64,000 bases of DNA, from positions 1 to 64,000 of the forward strand of contig JAGKTT010000005.1 in the NCBI GenBank assembly GCA_021153285.1, written 5' to 3'. The stretch is from Bacteroidia bacterium. Its GTDB lineage: Bacteria > Bacteroidota > Bacteroidia > Bacteroidales > UBA932. Positions 52,355-62,194 of this stretch are shown here, in pieces. Within the stretch, counting starts at the first letter, position 1. Every line of letters begins with the position of its first letter. A program made the translations under genes and the position numbers. A model generated the notes under the pieces. It ran no database searches, was not told the origin of the DNA, and saw nothing but the letters and a program-made list of their open reading frames with translations.

Positions 52355-53536
52355 ATGTATACCCATTCAGGCAAGCCAAATACGCGAATAGATGTCGCTG
52401 ACATCCTCAGGGGAATAGCCATCGGCGGCATCATACTCATACATTTCATCGAGCATATGAATTTCTACAGTTTCCCAGAAGCATCAAGTGCTCTTTGGGC
52501 GAAGATAAACCAGGCTGTGTGGGATTCGACGTTCTTCCTTCTTGCAGGTAAGATGTATGCCATATTTGCGATGCTTTTCGGACTGAGTTTCTACATCCAG
52601 CACGACAATCAGGCACAGAAAGGAATTGACTTCAGGCCGAGATTCGCCTGGAGAATGGTCCTGCTGATGATGTTCGGACTTTTCGACCTGCTTTTCTATA
52701 ACGGAGACATACTCTTCCTTTATGCTGTCTGCGGCTTTGTCGTGATACCGTTCATCAGAGCAAAGGACAAGTTCATCTTCTGGACAGCAGTCCTTCTCCT
52801 GCTTCAGCCGGTGGAATTGTTCTATATATTCAAAGGCATCATTGACCCTTCCGCATTGCCTATGGATCTTGGCAGCGGAAAGCACTGGGGAGGACTTTAT
52901 CAGGCTACCGGGGAAGGTACTATACTGGATGTCGCACTCGCCGGACTCAAGCACGGACTGCCTGTGAACTTCCTCTGGGCCATCGAAAACGGACGTATGA
53001 CCCAGACTGTGTGCTTTTTCCTCTTCGGAATCCTGCTTGGACGTAAAAGACTGTTCTACAATGAGGGAAACAATCTTGTCATATGGAAGAACATTTTTGT
53101 TAGCTCCCTTATTGGCTTCATTATCCTTGTTCCGACCTATTACCTGGTACCAAAAGCTGTCGAAGCTAACGCTTGCGCACACCACGGACTGAACGTAATG
53201 CTCAATATGTGGAAGAACTTCTCTATGATGCTCCTGATAGTATCCGGTGTAACACTTCTTTATTATAAGACCAGTGCGAAAAACTGGCTGATAAAGATCG
53301 CTCCATATGGAAAGATGAGCCTTACAAACTACCTCACGCAGTCGATTGTCGGAGGTATGCTTTTCTATAACTGGGGCTTCGGCCTGTTCAGACATTGCGG
53401 TCATACGGCCAGCATCCTGATGGGAGCAGGATTCATCGTGATCCAGTTCCTTTTCTGCCGCTGGTGGCTGAAAAACCACAAGCGCGGACCGTTCGAAGAA
53501 CTTTGGAGCAGGGCTACCTGGCTCGGAAAGAAGTAA
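52355..53536 (+). CDS. DUF418 family membrane protein
   Basis: The start at 52355 (MYTHSGKPNTRIDVADILRG) gives 393 aa with about eight to nine membrane segments. IDVADILRGIAIGGIILIHF at the front and KMSLTNYLTQSIVGGMLFYN near the end are the DUF418 signatures. Function is unknown; relatives resemble acyltransferase-3 folds. A plus-strand TATCTTTG (52328-52335) precedes the start, which argues against the longer frame from 52262. Confidence 0.82.
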   Translation: MYTHSGKPNTRIDVADILRGIAIGGIILIHFIEHMNFYSFPEASSALWAKINQAVWDSTFFLLAGKMYAIFAMLFGLSFYIQHDNQAQKGIDFRPRFAWRMVLLMMFGLFDLLFYNGDILFLYAVCGFVVIPFIRAKDKFIFWTAVLLLLQPVELFYIFKGIIDPSALPMDLGSGKHWGGLYQATGEGTILDVALAGLKHGLPVNFLWAIENGRMTQTVCFFLFGILLGRKRLFYNEGNNLVIWKNIFVSSLIGFIILVPTYYLVPKAVEANACAHHGLNVMLNMWKNFSMMLLIVSGVTLLYYKTSAKNWLIKIAPYGKMSLTNYLTQSIVGGMLFYNWGFGLFRHCGHTASILMGAGFIVIQFLFCRWWLKNHKRGPFEELWSRATWLGKK

Positions 53537-53563
53537 TCTTCCCAACAAAATAAATCTATTGCT

Positions 53564-54265
53564 ATGCCTAACGAACTGCTTATAATATTATCTTTCCTGA
53601 TCACTTACGGAGGAGTCGTGGCCTTCTATCGTTTTTTCGGCAAGACCGGCCTGCTGGCCTTCAATATACTGGCGACAATATTGGCCAATATCGAAGTGCT
53701 GCTGCTGGTGAGAGCCTTCGGGGTGGAGATGACTTTGGGAAATGTATTGTTCGCAAGTACATTCCTCATCACTGACATTCTGAGCGAGAACCACAGTCGC
53801 AAGGATGCGAATAAAGCTGTGGTAATAAGCACGCTGTGTTCAATAATGTTCGTTGTATTGTCACAGATGTGGCTTCTTTACAGCCTGAGCGAAAACGATT
53901 GGGCCGGTGAAGCGATCCATACCATCTTCAGCAGCACACCTCGCATCGTATGTGCATCATTGGCAGTTTATCTGGTATCCCAGCTTACTGATGTATGGCT
54001 ATATCACAAATGGTGGGACTGGTGCAGGAAGCGTTTCGGGGACGAAAAGAAGGGCCTGTGGATCAGGAACAACGGTTCGACAATGATATCACAGCTGATC
54101 AACACCTTCTTATATACGGTACTTGCCTTTTACGGGACATACGATGTCAAGACTCTGGTTTCGATCTTCATCAGCAGTTATCTGATATATGTATGTACCA
54201 GCCTTCTTGACACACCATTCGTATATTGGTGCAGAAGCATCCACGAGAAACATAATATTGAATAA
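53564..54265 (+). CDS. Queuosine precursor transporter (YhhQ/QueT-like)
   Basis: A 233-aa inner-membrane protein with six to seven segments. ASTFLITDILSENHSRKDAN and YLVSQLTDVWLYHKWWDWCR are diagnostic of the YhhQ (ECF-like vitamin uptake) family that imports preQ0 or preQ1 for queuosine. It begins 27 bp after the DUF418 gene and ends 5 bp before clpS. Confidence 0.9.
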   Translation: MPNELLIILSFLITYGGVVAFYRFFGKTGLLAFNILATILANIEVLLLVRAFGVEMTLGNVLFASTFLITDILSENHSRKDANKAVVISTLCSIMFVVLSQMWLLYSLSENDWAGEAIHTIFSSTPRIVCASLAVYLVSQLTDVWLYHKWWDWCRKRFGDEKKGLWIRNNGSTMISQLINTFLYTVLAFYGTYDVKTLVSIFISSYLIYVCTSLLDTPFVYWCRSIHEKHNIE

Positions 54266-54270
54266 TTTTT

Positions 54271-54573
54271 ATGGCACAGGAAGATATCCAGAAGCAAGGA
54301 CGTCCGATTCTGCGGACTGCACCTAAAGAGCCGCGGAAATACAATGTCATCATACTGAATGACGACTTCACTACATTCGAGTTCGTAATAATGGTGGTGA
54401 TGACTGTCTTTGGCAAGACCGAGGCAGAGGCCTGCAATATAGCCGAGACGACGCACGTGCACCAGAAGGCAACCGTAGGCAGCTATACGTTGGACATAGC
54501 GAAAAGCAAGGTCGCAAAGGCTACGGCAATGGCAAGGGCGGAAGGATTCCCATTGAGATTTGAAATACAATAA
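54271..54573 (+). CDS. clpS: ClpS adaptor protein
   Basis: A 100-aa protein that delivers N-degron substrates to ClpAP. The core YNVIILNDDFTTFEFVIMVV and the later VHQKATVGSYTLDIAKSKVA match ClpS, including the Asn-Asp pair that binds the substrate N-terminus. It forms a cluster with clpA and aat downstream. Confidence 0.95.
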   Translation: MAQEDIQKQGRPILRTAPKEPRKYNVIILNDDFTTFEFVIMVVMTVFGKTEAEACNIAETTHVHQKATVGSYTLDIAKSKVAKATAMARAEGFPLRFEIQ

Positions 54574-54581
54574 ACAGACAT

Positions 54582-56612
54582 ATGAAGAATTTTATGATCA
54601 CACTTGGAGCGGCAGCATTGGTATTTGCAGGCTGTGCTCAGAACAATAACGAAGGCAAGCCTGCAATCGACCTTGCCAATTTCGACCTCACAACAGCCCC
54701 TTCCGAGGACTTTTATCAGTATGCCTGCGGAGGATGGATGGAAGCCAATCCATTGACACCGGAATATGCCCGCTACGGAATCTTCGACCAGCTCGAAAAG
54801 GAAAACAACGAGAAGCTGAAGGTACTGATCGAGGAACTTGGAAGCACTCCTCAGAAGCCAGGAAGTGTAGGCGAGAAGATCCAGATGATGTATGCAATGG
54901 GACTTGACAGTCTCAAGCGCAATGCCGACGGATCAGCACCCGTAATGGAGCAGCTTGCTGCCATCAATGCCGTTTCTGACCATAAGGAACTCAGTGCGAT
55001 GGTAGGAAAAATGCACGTGGAGAGTTCAAGCCCTTTCTTCGGATTCTATATTGGAGCAGACGAGAAGAACAGCACAATGAACCTCCTGCAGTTCTATCAG
55101 GGTGGTATTTCAATGAGCGACAGAGACTACTATCTGCTCGAGGACGAGAACACCCTGAAGATCCGCAATGCCTACAGACAGTATATCGACAGGCTCTTTG
55201 TTCTGGCCGGCTACAGCCCAGAAGAGGCAGCTCAGGCGGCAGATGCAGTTCTGGGACTGGAGACCGAAATCGCCAGGATTTCTGTAGACAGAGCCACTCT
55301 CAGGGATGTTCATAAGAATTATAACAAGATGACTCTCAAGGAATTCACCACAAAGTACGACTTCATCGACTGGAATGAATTCTTCAAAGAGACAGGCATA
55401 AGCAAGTCCACCGAACTTAATGCAGGACAGATACCTTTCTTCGAAGGCCTCACACGAATCCTGAAGACCACATCGCTCGAGGATCAGAAGCTCTACCTAT
55501 CATTCAAGCTTCTCAATGCTGCATCAAGCTATCTCAGCGATGATTTCGTAAATGCAAATTTCGATTTCTATGGCAGGGCACTCCAGGGTAAGGAGGAACT
55601 TCAGCCGCGATGGAAGAGATCTCTTGCAGTAGTCAACAGATCATTGGCAGAAGCTTTCGGACAGATGTATGTGGAGAAATATTTCCCTGCTTCATCAAAA
55701 GAAAAAATGATTGAAATGGTGTCCAATCTCCAATCAGCTCTCGGTGAGAGAATCGAAGCATTGGAATGGATGAGCGACGAAACAAAGAGCAAGGCTATGG
55801 AAAAGCTCGGCACATTCATCGTGAAGGTAGGATATCCGGACAATTGGAAGGACTACACCGCTCTCGAAATCAAGAACGATTCATATTGGGCCAATATCTG
55901 CCGTGCAAATGTCTTCGCACATAATAATATGATGCAGGATGAGGGACAGCCTGTGGACAGGACAGAATGGGGTATGAGCCCTCAGACTGTAAATGCTTAT
56001 TATAATCCGACCACCAATGAGATCTGCTTCCCTGCAGCGATTCTCCAGCCCCCTTTCTTCAATCCGAATGCTGACGACGCAGTGAACTACGGTGGTATCG
56101 GAGTGGTGATCGGACACGAAATGACACACGGTTTCGATGACCAGGGCAGAAACTATGACAAGGACGGAAACCTTAGCGCCTGGTGGAATAAGGAAGACGA
56201 AGAGAAGTTCAATGAACGTGCTAAGGTACTTGTAGAGCAGTATGACAAGATCGTGGTTCTGGATTCACTCCACGCAGACGGAAGCTATACTCTTGGTGAA
56301 AACATCGCTGACCAGGGAGGTCTTCTTGTATCTTATCAGGCTTATATGAATACTTTAAAAGACAAGGCAATCCCAGCTGATATTGACGGATTTACACATA
56401 GTCAGAGATTCTACATCGGCTACGCAAACCTCTGGGCTCAGAACCTCAGACCACAGGAAATTATGCGCAGAACCAAGACCGATGTACATTCACTCGGAAA
56501 GTGGCGCGTCAATGCGGCCTTAAGAAATATCGAGGATTTCTACGCAGCATTCGACATCAAGGAAGGTGATGCAATGTATCTTGCACCTGAAGAAAGAATC
56601 AACATCTGGTAA
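54582..56612 (+). CDS. M13 family metallopeptidase (PepO/neprilysin type), lipoprotein
   Basis: A 676-aa zinc endopeptidase with motif HEMTH at 512-516 (His512, Glu513, His516) in VVIGHEMTHGFDDQGR and the third ligand in GENIADQGG. The conserved M13 ending GDAMYLAPEERINIW is present. The signal MKNFMITLGAAALVFAGCAQ has a lipobox (Cys18), so it acts outside the cytoplasm. It lies between clpS and clpA with gaps of 8 and 6 bp. Confidence 0.93.
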   Translation: MKNFMITLGAAALVFAGCAQNNNEGKPAIDLANFDLTTAPSEDFYQYACGGWMEANPLTPEYARYGIFDQLEKENNEKLKVLIEELGSTPQKPGSVGEKIQMMYAMGLDSLKRNADGSAPVMEQLAAINAVSDHKELSAMVGKMHVESSSPFFGFYIGADEKNSTMNLLQFYQGGISMSDRDYYLLEDENTLKIRNAYRQYIDRLFVLAGYSPEEAAQAADAVLGLETEIARISVDRATLRDVHKNYNKMTLKEFTTKYDFIDWNEFFKETGISKSTELNAGQIPFFEGLTRILKTTSLEDQKLYLSFKLLNAASSYLSDDFVNANFDFYGRALQGKEELQPRWKRSLAVVNRSLAEAFGQMYVEKYFPASSKEKMIEMVSNLQSALGERIEALEWMSDETKSKAMEKLGTFIVKVGYPDNWKDYTALEIKNDSYWANICRANVFAHNNMMQDEGQPVDRTEWGMSPQTVNAYYNPTTNEICFPAAILQPPFFNPNADDAVNYGGIGVVIGHEMTHGFDDQGRNYDKDGNLSAWWNKEDEEKFNERAKVLVEQYDKIVVLDSLHADGSYTLGENIADQGGLLVSYQAYMNTLKDKAIPADIDGFTHSQRFYIGYANLWAQNLRPQEIMRRTKTDVHSLGKWRVNAALRNIEDFYAAFDIKEGDAMYLAPEERINIW

Positions 56613-56618
56613 CAGCTT

Positions 56619-58844
56619 ATGCCTATAAATCAGACAGCAAACATATCAAATGCCCTTGTAGAGGCATACGGTATAGCATCCGAAAAACGTAACGAGTTCA
56701 TCACGCCGGAGCACTTGCTGGCCGGTTTCCTGAAAGACAGCGACTTTTGGGAAGCCATCAGCAGATGCGGCCGTGCGGAAGAACTCGAGAAAAATCTCTA
56801 TGAATATATAAACGGTCTGGACAGGATTCCTGAAGATCAGGAACTGGCAATCGAATTCTCTGCACAGCTTCAGGAACTATTTGAAAAAGCAGGAGAGACT
56901 GCGGCATCCGCTATGGCGCAGACGGTTCAGACGCATCATCTGATATTCTCGATCTTCCACCTGGAAGAATCATACGCCCGTTTCCATCTGGAATCCTGCC
57001 TTAATTGCAGTATTCCCGATTTTCTGAATTCCCTACTTGAATATTCTGAAGCGGAAGAAGCATCAGTCTCCCAAAACTGGATGAAGTATTTCAGGGAGAT
57101 GGAGGATATGGGCCGATTTGTTGGTAAAAAGGATGAACTCAGGCAAATATTCAGGACTCTCTGCCGACATAGAAAGGCAAATGTACTGATCGTCGGAGAC
57201 AGAGGCACAGGCAAGAGCGCTATAGCATCAGAAGCGGCTAGACTTATCGAAGACCGAAAAGCCTGGGACAGGGACAGCGAAGCATCCTGGGAGATGGGAC
57301 GGGAATCCGAAGTGGAGGTCCCGAAGAAACTTCAGGGTATGCGTATTATGGAACTGGATACTTCCCTTCTGCTCGGAGGAGCACAGTACAGAGGCGATCT
57401 GGAAATGCGTGTAAAGGAAGTGATGGAAGGCGCAGCATATGAAGGAAAGACCATCATATACATCGATGACCTGCGTTCATTGGGCGGAAACAATCGAAGT
57501 GACGATGGTTCGAAAGACATTCTGAGTCTCCTTATCCCATACTTGAAGCCAGGAAGGATAAAATGCTTGATTTCCGCCACTTACGAAGACATCAAGAAAG
57601 TAGAAAACCTCAATTCGGGAGCTCTGGCCATATTCAATCGGATCGAACTTAAAGAGCCTGATGCAGAAGAGACCCTGAAAATATTAAGGTACAATACCAT
57701 AGATCAGCTTTCCGAGAGCCACAATGCAAGATACACAGAAAAGATCTGCCGACTGGCCATAGAAAAAAGCATCAGGCACATAACCGACCGCAGTCTGCCG
57801 GAAAAAGCCATAGACTTGCTCGATCAGGCAGGAGCATATGCCGAGAGCGCGAAACTTGACGAAGTATGTCCGAACTGCATATCCAGAGCACTCCAGGATC
57901 TGTGCAAGGAGGATATTTCCACCAGTGCTTCCGACGAAAATCTCTCCGGTCTGGAAGAAGGGCTCAAGTCAAGGATATACGGACAGGACCAGGCTATACA
58001 GAAGCTTACCGAATGCATCCTGATGTCAAAAGCGGGACTTCTGGACAGTGACAAGACCATAGGAAGCTTCCTTTTCGTCGGTCCTACCGGAGTGGGAAAG
58101 ACAGAGCTCAGCAAGGTTCTGGCGCATCAGCTCAACGTACCTCTGCACCGCTTCGATATGAGTGAATACTCGGAAAAGCATTCAGTGGCTAAGCTCATCG
58201 GTTCCCCTGCCGGATATGTCGGATACGATGACGGAGGCATATTGACGGACACCATCAGGAAGAATCCTTATTGCGTGCTTCTTCTGGACGAAATAGAGAA
58301 GGCTCACGAAGACATTTACAATCTGCTGCTGCAGGTAATGGATTATGCCGTCATTTCAGACAATAAGGGACGCAAGGTAGATTTCCGCAATGTAGTTCTG
58401 ATTATGACATCTAATGCCGGAGCCCGCTATGCCCACAAGGCTTCTGTGGGATTCGAACGCAAGGTCAATGCCGGTGAGGCTATGGCAAAGGAAGTCAAGA
58501 ATGTATTCGCCCCGGAATTCATCAACAGGCTCAGCTCCGTTGTCGTATTCAATGATATGGATGAAAGGATGGCCGGTCTGATCCTTGATGACAAGATCCG
58601 CAAGCTTCAGGAGAGGCTTGATGCCAGAAAAGTCAAGCTTGAAATTCAGTCGGAAGCTTATGCCAGACTGTTGAAGGAAGGATTCTCTCCGGAGTACGGA
58701 GCACGCGAGATCGAAAGAGTCCTGAATGCTCGACTTACTCCACTCCTTATGAAGGAAATCCTGTTCGGAGGCCACAGAGACGGATTTACAGCCATTGTCA
58801 CCCTCACTCCAGACGGCCTTGTCCTTAATTGTCATTCTGAGTAG
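56619..58844 (+). CDS. clpA: ATP-dependent Clp protease ATP-binding subunit ClpA
   Basis: A 741-aa AAA+ unfoldase. It has an N-terminal Clp repeat domain (about 1-145) and a first AAA module with Walker A GDRGTGKS (193-200). The second AAA module has Walker A GPTGVGKT (488-495) and Walker B VLLLDEIEKAH. It works with ClpS on N-degron substrates. The last codons (CHSE and the stop) come from a GTCATTCTGAG repeat that begins at 58831, so the C-terminus has been rewritten by that repeat. Confidence 0.93.
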   Translation: MPINQTANISNALVEAYGIASEKRNEFITPEHLLAGFLKDSDFWEAISRCGRAEELEKNLYEYINGLDRIPEDQELAIEFSAQLQELFEKAGETAASAMAQTVQTHHLIFSIFHLEESYARFHLESCLNCSIPDFLNSLLEYSEAEEASVSQNWMKYFREMEDMGRFVGKKDELRQIFRTLCRHRKANVLIVGDRGTGKSAIASEAARLIEDRKAWDRDSEASWEMGRESEVEVPKKLQGMRIMELDTSLLLGGAQYRGDLEMRVKEVMEGAAYEGKTIIYIDDLRSLGGNNRSDDGSKDILSLLIPYLKPGRIKCLISATYEDIKKVENLNSGALAIFNRIELKEPDAEETLKILRYNTIDQLSESHNARYTEKICRLAIEKSIRHITDRSLPEKAIDLLDQAGAYAESAKLDEVCPNCISRALQDLCKEDISTSASDENLSGLEEGLKSRIYGQDQAIQKLTECILMSKAGLLDSDKTIGSFLFVGPTGVGKTELSKVLAHQLNVPLHRFDMSEYSEKHSVAKLIGSPAGYVGYDDGGILTDTIRKNPYCVLLLDEIEKAHEDIYNLLLQVMDYAVISDNKGRKVDFRNVVLIMTSNAGARYAHKASVGFERKVNAGEAMAKEVKNVFAPEFINRLSSVVVFNDMDERMAGLILDDKIRKLQERLDARKVKLEIQSEAYARLLKEGFSPEYGAREIERVLNARLTPLLMKEILFGGHRDGFTAIVTLTPDGLVLNCHSE

Positions 58845-58867
58845 CCTGAAAGGCGACGTGAGAATCT
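58831..58867 (+). repeat. GTCATTCTGAG...GTGAGAATCT repeat at the clpA end
   Basis: A 37-bp unit with GTCATTCTGAG at the start and GTGAGAATCT at the end, which are partly inverted (ATTCT / AGAAT). The same unit ends the tandem array at 63430-63464. It overlaps the last 14 bp of clpA and stops 6 bp before aat. Confidence 0.6.
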
Positions 58868-58873
58868 AAGAAT

Positions 58874-59542
58874 ATGATATTCCAATTAGACCATACAGAT
58901 TCATTCCCTGACCCGCGTTACGGCAACACGGACGGGTTCTATGCAGTCGGTGGAGAAATCACCCCTGAAAGGCTTGCCAAGGCATACCCTATGGGCATAT
59001 TCCCCTACTTCTCTTTCCGCGAGGAACCGATAATATGGTGGGCTCCTCAGGAAAGATTCGTGATCTTCTCTGACCAGATACACGTCTCGCACTCGATGAG
59101 AAATATGATGAACAAGCGCAGATATCGCTGCACCATAAACGAAGCTTTCGTGGATGTATTGGCCGGCTGCGCAAGTACTGACGGAAGAATCGAGGAATCC
59201 AACGCCTGGCTTGGTCCCGATCTTCTGGATACCTGGATGATATTGAACGAAGAAGGATATGCAAAAAGCGTCGAGGTGTGGGACGGTGATGAATTGGTCG
59301 GAGGACTTTACGGTTTCGTATGCGGCCGCGCGTTCATCGGCGACAGTATGTTCTCATTGATCCCGAGCGCGTCGAAGCTTGCACTTATTCATCTTGCGCG
59401 CCATATCCAGGCACAGGGAGGCGGTTTGATTGACTGCCAGCTTGAAACCCCACATCTGAAATCAATGGGAGCCGGATACATCAGCTACGAGGAATACCTC
59501 ACCTACACCGAGCACTCCGAACCCCTCATCTGGCCCCAATAG
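58874..59542 (+). CDS. aat: Leucyl/phenylalanyl-tRNA--protein transferase
   Basis: A 222-aa enzyme that adds Leu or Phe to proteins with N-terminal Lys or Arg, creating N-degrons for ClpS-ClpA. Signature segments are FPDPRYGNTDGFYAVGGEIT, GIFPYFSFREEPIIWWAPQE and FIGDSMFSLIPSASKLALIH. With clpS and clpA it completes the bacterial N-degron branch. Confidence 0.95.
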   Translation: MIFQLDHTDSFPDPRYGNTDGFYAVGGEITPERLAKAYPMGIFPYFSFREEPIIWWAPQERFVIFSDQIHVSHSMRNMMNKRRYRCTINEAFVDVLAGCASTDGRIEESNAWLGPDLLDTWMILNEEGYAKSVEVWDGDELVGGLYGFVCGRAFIGDSMFSLIPSASKLALIHLARHIQAQGGGLIDCQLETPHLKSMGAGYISYEEYLTYTEHSEPLIWPQ

Positions 59543-59650
59543 GTGGCATACATATACCTGTCAATCAAAAGCTTACGTATAATACCTGCTGCACAAGCAC
59601 AGCAGGCATTTCACTTAAATCACTATCAATCAGGTCAATAGGCGCCACCC

Positions 59651-60676
59651 TCACAGAGCAGAAATCAACGCATCGACTGCCTCTGGCCTTGTCGCCCAGC
59701 TGGTGCAGAAACGCACCGCCGTATGGCCAGCATCCATTTTCTGCCATACAGAAAAGCGGAAATCCTTCGACAGGCGCTCCATTGTTTCATTATCCAATAT
59801 CGGGAACTGCTGGTTCGTAGGACTGTCCACCAGAAACGCGAAGCCCTTCGCACGAAAGGCATCCCTTATCTTCATTGCCAATGAAACAGCGTGCTGAGAA
59901 AGTTCGAAATAAAGTCCGTCCTCGAACAATGTAAGGAACTGGATGCCCAGAAGCCTTCCCTTTGCAAGCATTCCGCCGTTCTGCTTGATATTGTATCTGA
60001 AATCTTTCTTCAATGCATCATTGACAATTACCACTGCCTCTCCGAAAAGAGCTCCCTGCTTGGTTCCTCCAAGATAGAATACATCTGCAAGTGAAGCAAT
60101 GTCCTCCAATCTCACATCCCCACCTTCAGCTGCAAGTCCATAGCCCATCCTAGCTCCGTCAATAAAGAGCGGCAGACCATATTCGCGGCATACAGCACTT
60201 ATCTCCTTCAACTGCTCCAATGAATATACAGTTCCGACCTCAGATGAAAAGGATATATAAACCATTCCAGGCTGAACCGTATGTTCAGGGCCATCCTCTG
60301 CAAGATGTTCTTCCATTGCCTGACGGATTTGCGCTGCCTTCAGCAATCCTTTTTCAGCAGGCAGCGCCAGCACCTTATGACCGCTATGTTCTATCGCTCC
60401 GGTCTCGTGTACATTGATATGTCCGGTAGCAGCACATATGACACCCTGATATGGCCTGAGAACTGATGAAATCACAGTGGCATTGGCCTGAGTACCGCCG
60501 ACAAGGAAATGAACATCGGCATCCTCGCATCCGACCGCTTTCTTCACCGCTTCACGTGCCTGCTCACAATATTCATCCATTCCATATCCGACTGTCTGCT
60601 CCAGGTTGGTTTCCATCAGACGCTGCATTATCCTTGGATGCGCGCCTTCGCTATAATCACATTGAAACTGATACAT
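59651..60676 (-). CDS. Threonine aldolase-like PLP enzyme
   Basis: The start at 60676 (MYQFQCDYSEGAHPRIMQRL) gives 341 aa. It belongs to the beta-eliminating lyase/low-specificity threonine aldolase family: FLVGGTQANATVI, HINVHETGAIEHSGHKV and the PLP Lys in YLGGTKQGALFGEA. It cleaves threonine or allo-threonine to glycine and acetaldehyde, or a related amino acid. The upstream ATG at 60712 lies before the likely promoter region. Confidence 0.88.
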   Translation of the reverse strand: MYQFQCDYSEGAHPRIMQRLMETNLEQTVGYGMDEYCEQAREAVKKAVGCEDADVHFLVGGTQANATVISSVLRPYQGVICAATGHINVHETGAIEHSGHKVLALPAEKGLLKAAQIRQAMEEHLAEDGPEHTVQPGMVYISFSSEVGTVYSLEQLKEISAVCREYGLPLFIDGARMGYGLAAEGGDVRLEDIASLADVFYLGGTKQGALFGEAVVIVNDALKKDFRYNIKQNGGMLAKGRLLGIQFLTLFEDGLYFELSQHAVSLAMKIRDAFRAKGFAFLVDSPTNQQFPILDNETMERLSKDFRFSVWQKMDAGHTAVRFCTSWATRPEAVDALISAL

Positions 60677-60759
60677 AGAAATTCCATTTATAATCACTGG
60701 CAAATATATCAAACTCTTTGCTATTTTAACTATATTTGTGCGATAAACTTCAATACGAT

Positions 60760-60939
60760 ATGAACTATTTTCCTAAAGATCCGGCAATGCTGATGAGCTG
60801 GATAAATCTTAAGCTCCGTGACTTCTACGGAGGTCTTGACGAACTGTGCGATGACCTCGAAATAGATCGGAACGAGGTCGAAAGCATTCTCAAACAGGGC
60901 GGATATGAATATAATGACCAATTGCACAAGGTTTGGTAG
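60760..60939 (+). CDS. DUF4250 family small protein
   Basis: The start at 60760 (MNYFPKDPAMLMSWINLKLR) gives 59 aa, a full DUF4250 domain with the helical DELCDDLEIDRNEVESILKQ. It is soluble and of unknown function. A TATATTTG box lies about 30 bp upstream; the longer frame from 60736 begins close to that box. Confidence 0.85.
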   Translation: MNYFPKDPAMLMSWINLKLRDFYGGLDELCDDLEIDRNEVESILKQGGYEYNDQLHKVW

Positions 60940-61014
60940 CCTCTAAAGCCAAACACATTAATCCACAAGCACTAAAACAAAACAGTTACCACTATAAACA
61001 TTTTTGTTAACCAT

Positions 61015-62178
61015 ATGAAAAAGCTAAAGATCGGGCTTCTCGGCAAGATTTTGATCGCGATTATCCTTGGTATCGGCCTCGGACTCATCGCTCCATCCTG
61101 GATGGTCAGAATATTCATTACATTAAACGCTATCTTCAGTCAGTTCCTCGGATTCGCCATACCGCTTATCATAGTCGGACTGGTAGCACCGGCCATTTCC
61201 GACATAGGCAAGACAGCTGGAAAAATGCTCCTTGTGACAGTAGGCATCGCATACGGATCTACAGTATTCGCCGGACTCGCATCATACCTGACCGGAGCGG
61301 CATTGTTTCCGGAAATGATCCAGAGCGGCACCGCACTCCAGGAAGTAGCTGCGGTCGAGGAACTCAGTCCGTATTTCACAGTGACCATTCCGCCGCTTAT
61401 GAATGTGATGACAGCATTGGTACTGGCATTTACCCTTGGACTGGGACTGGCAGCCCTTGACAGACAGACATTGAAGGATGCCATACACGACTTCGAGCAA
61501 GTCATCATCAAAACCATCAAGTCGGCCATAATCCCGCTTCTCCCCCTCTACATCTTCGGCATTTTCCTGAATATGACATTCGTAGGACAGGTATTCTCCA
61601 TCCTGACCGTATTCATTAAGATCATAGGCATAATCTTCCTTATCCACATTGCCATTCTTATCCTCCAGTTCACCATCGCCGGAGGCTTTGTACGCAAGAA
61701 TCCGTTCAAACTGTTATGGACAATGATGCCTGCATATTTCACAGCCCTCGGCACTCAATCATCAGCCGCAACCATACCCGTAACCCTCGAGCAGACCAGA
61801 AAGAACGGAGTATCGGAAGACATTGCCGGATTTACAGTACCATTGTGCTCGACCATACATATGTCCGGAAGCACACTTAAGATCGTCGCCTGTGCCCTCG
61901 CACTGATGATAATGCAAGGGATGCCGTATGATTTCGGAATGTTCTTCGGCTTCATCTGTATGCTCGGAATCACAATGGTAGCAGCCCCCGGAGTACCAGG
62001 AGGAGCAATTATGGCCTCACTCGGTCTTCTTCAGTCGATGCTCGGATTCGACGCAGAGGCTCAAGCACTTATGATAGCCCTATACATCGCAATGGACAGT
62101 TTCGGTACAGCCTGCAATGTCACCGGAGACGGAGCAATTGCGCTGATCATCGACAAACTTATGGAACAAAAGCAATAA
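61015..62178 (+). CDS. Dicarboxylate/amino acid:cation symporter (DAACS)
   Basis: A 387-aa inner-membrane transporter of the GltP/SstT fold with about eight segments and two hairpins. TALGTQSSAATIPVTLEQTR (hairpin HP1) and AAPGVPGGAIMASLGLL (hairpin HP2) are the substrate-binding signatures. It probably takes up serine, glutamate or dicarboxylates with Na+ or H+. The secreted esterase follows 16 bp later. Confidence 0.9.
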   Translation: MKKLKIGLLGKILIAIILGIGLGLIAPSWMVRIFITLNAIFSQFLGFAIPLIIVGLVAPAISDIGKTAGKMLLVTVGIAYGSTVFAGLASYLTGAALFPEMIQSGTALQEVAAVEELSPYFTVTIPPLMNVMTALVLAFTLGLGLAALDRQTLKDAIHDFEQVIIKTIKSAIIPLLPLYIFGIFLNMTFVGQVFSILTVFIKIIGIIFLIHIAILILQFTIAGGFVRKNPFKLLWTMMPAYFTALGTQSSAATIPVTLEQTRKNGVSEDIAGFTVPLCSTIHMSGSTLKIVACALALMIMQGMPYDFGMFFGFICMLGITMVAAPGVPGGAIMASLGLLQSMLGFDAEAQALMIALYIAMDSFGTACNVTGDGAIALIIDKLMEQKQ

Positions 62179-62194
62179 TAACAACAATAGAACT

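Noticed and set aside
52484..53548. 354-codon minus-strand frame opposite the DUF418 gene
   Set aside because: It is a shadow frame: the plus strand encodes a clear DUF418 membrane protein, and the minus product has no family features.
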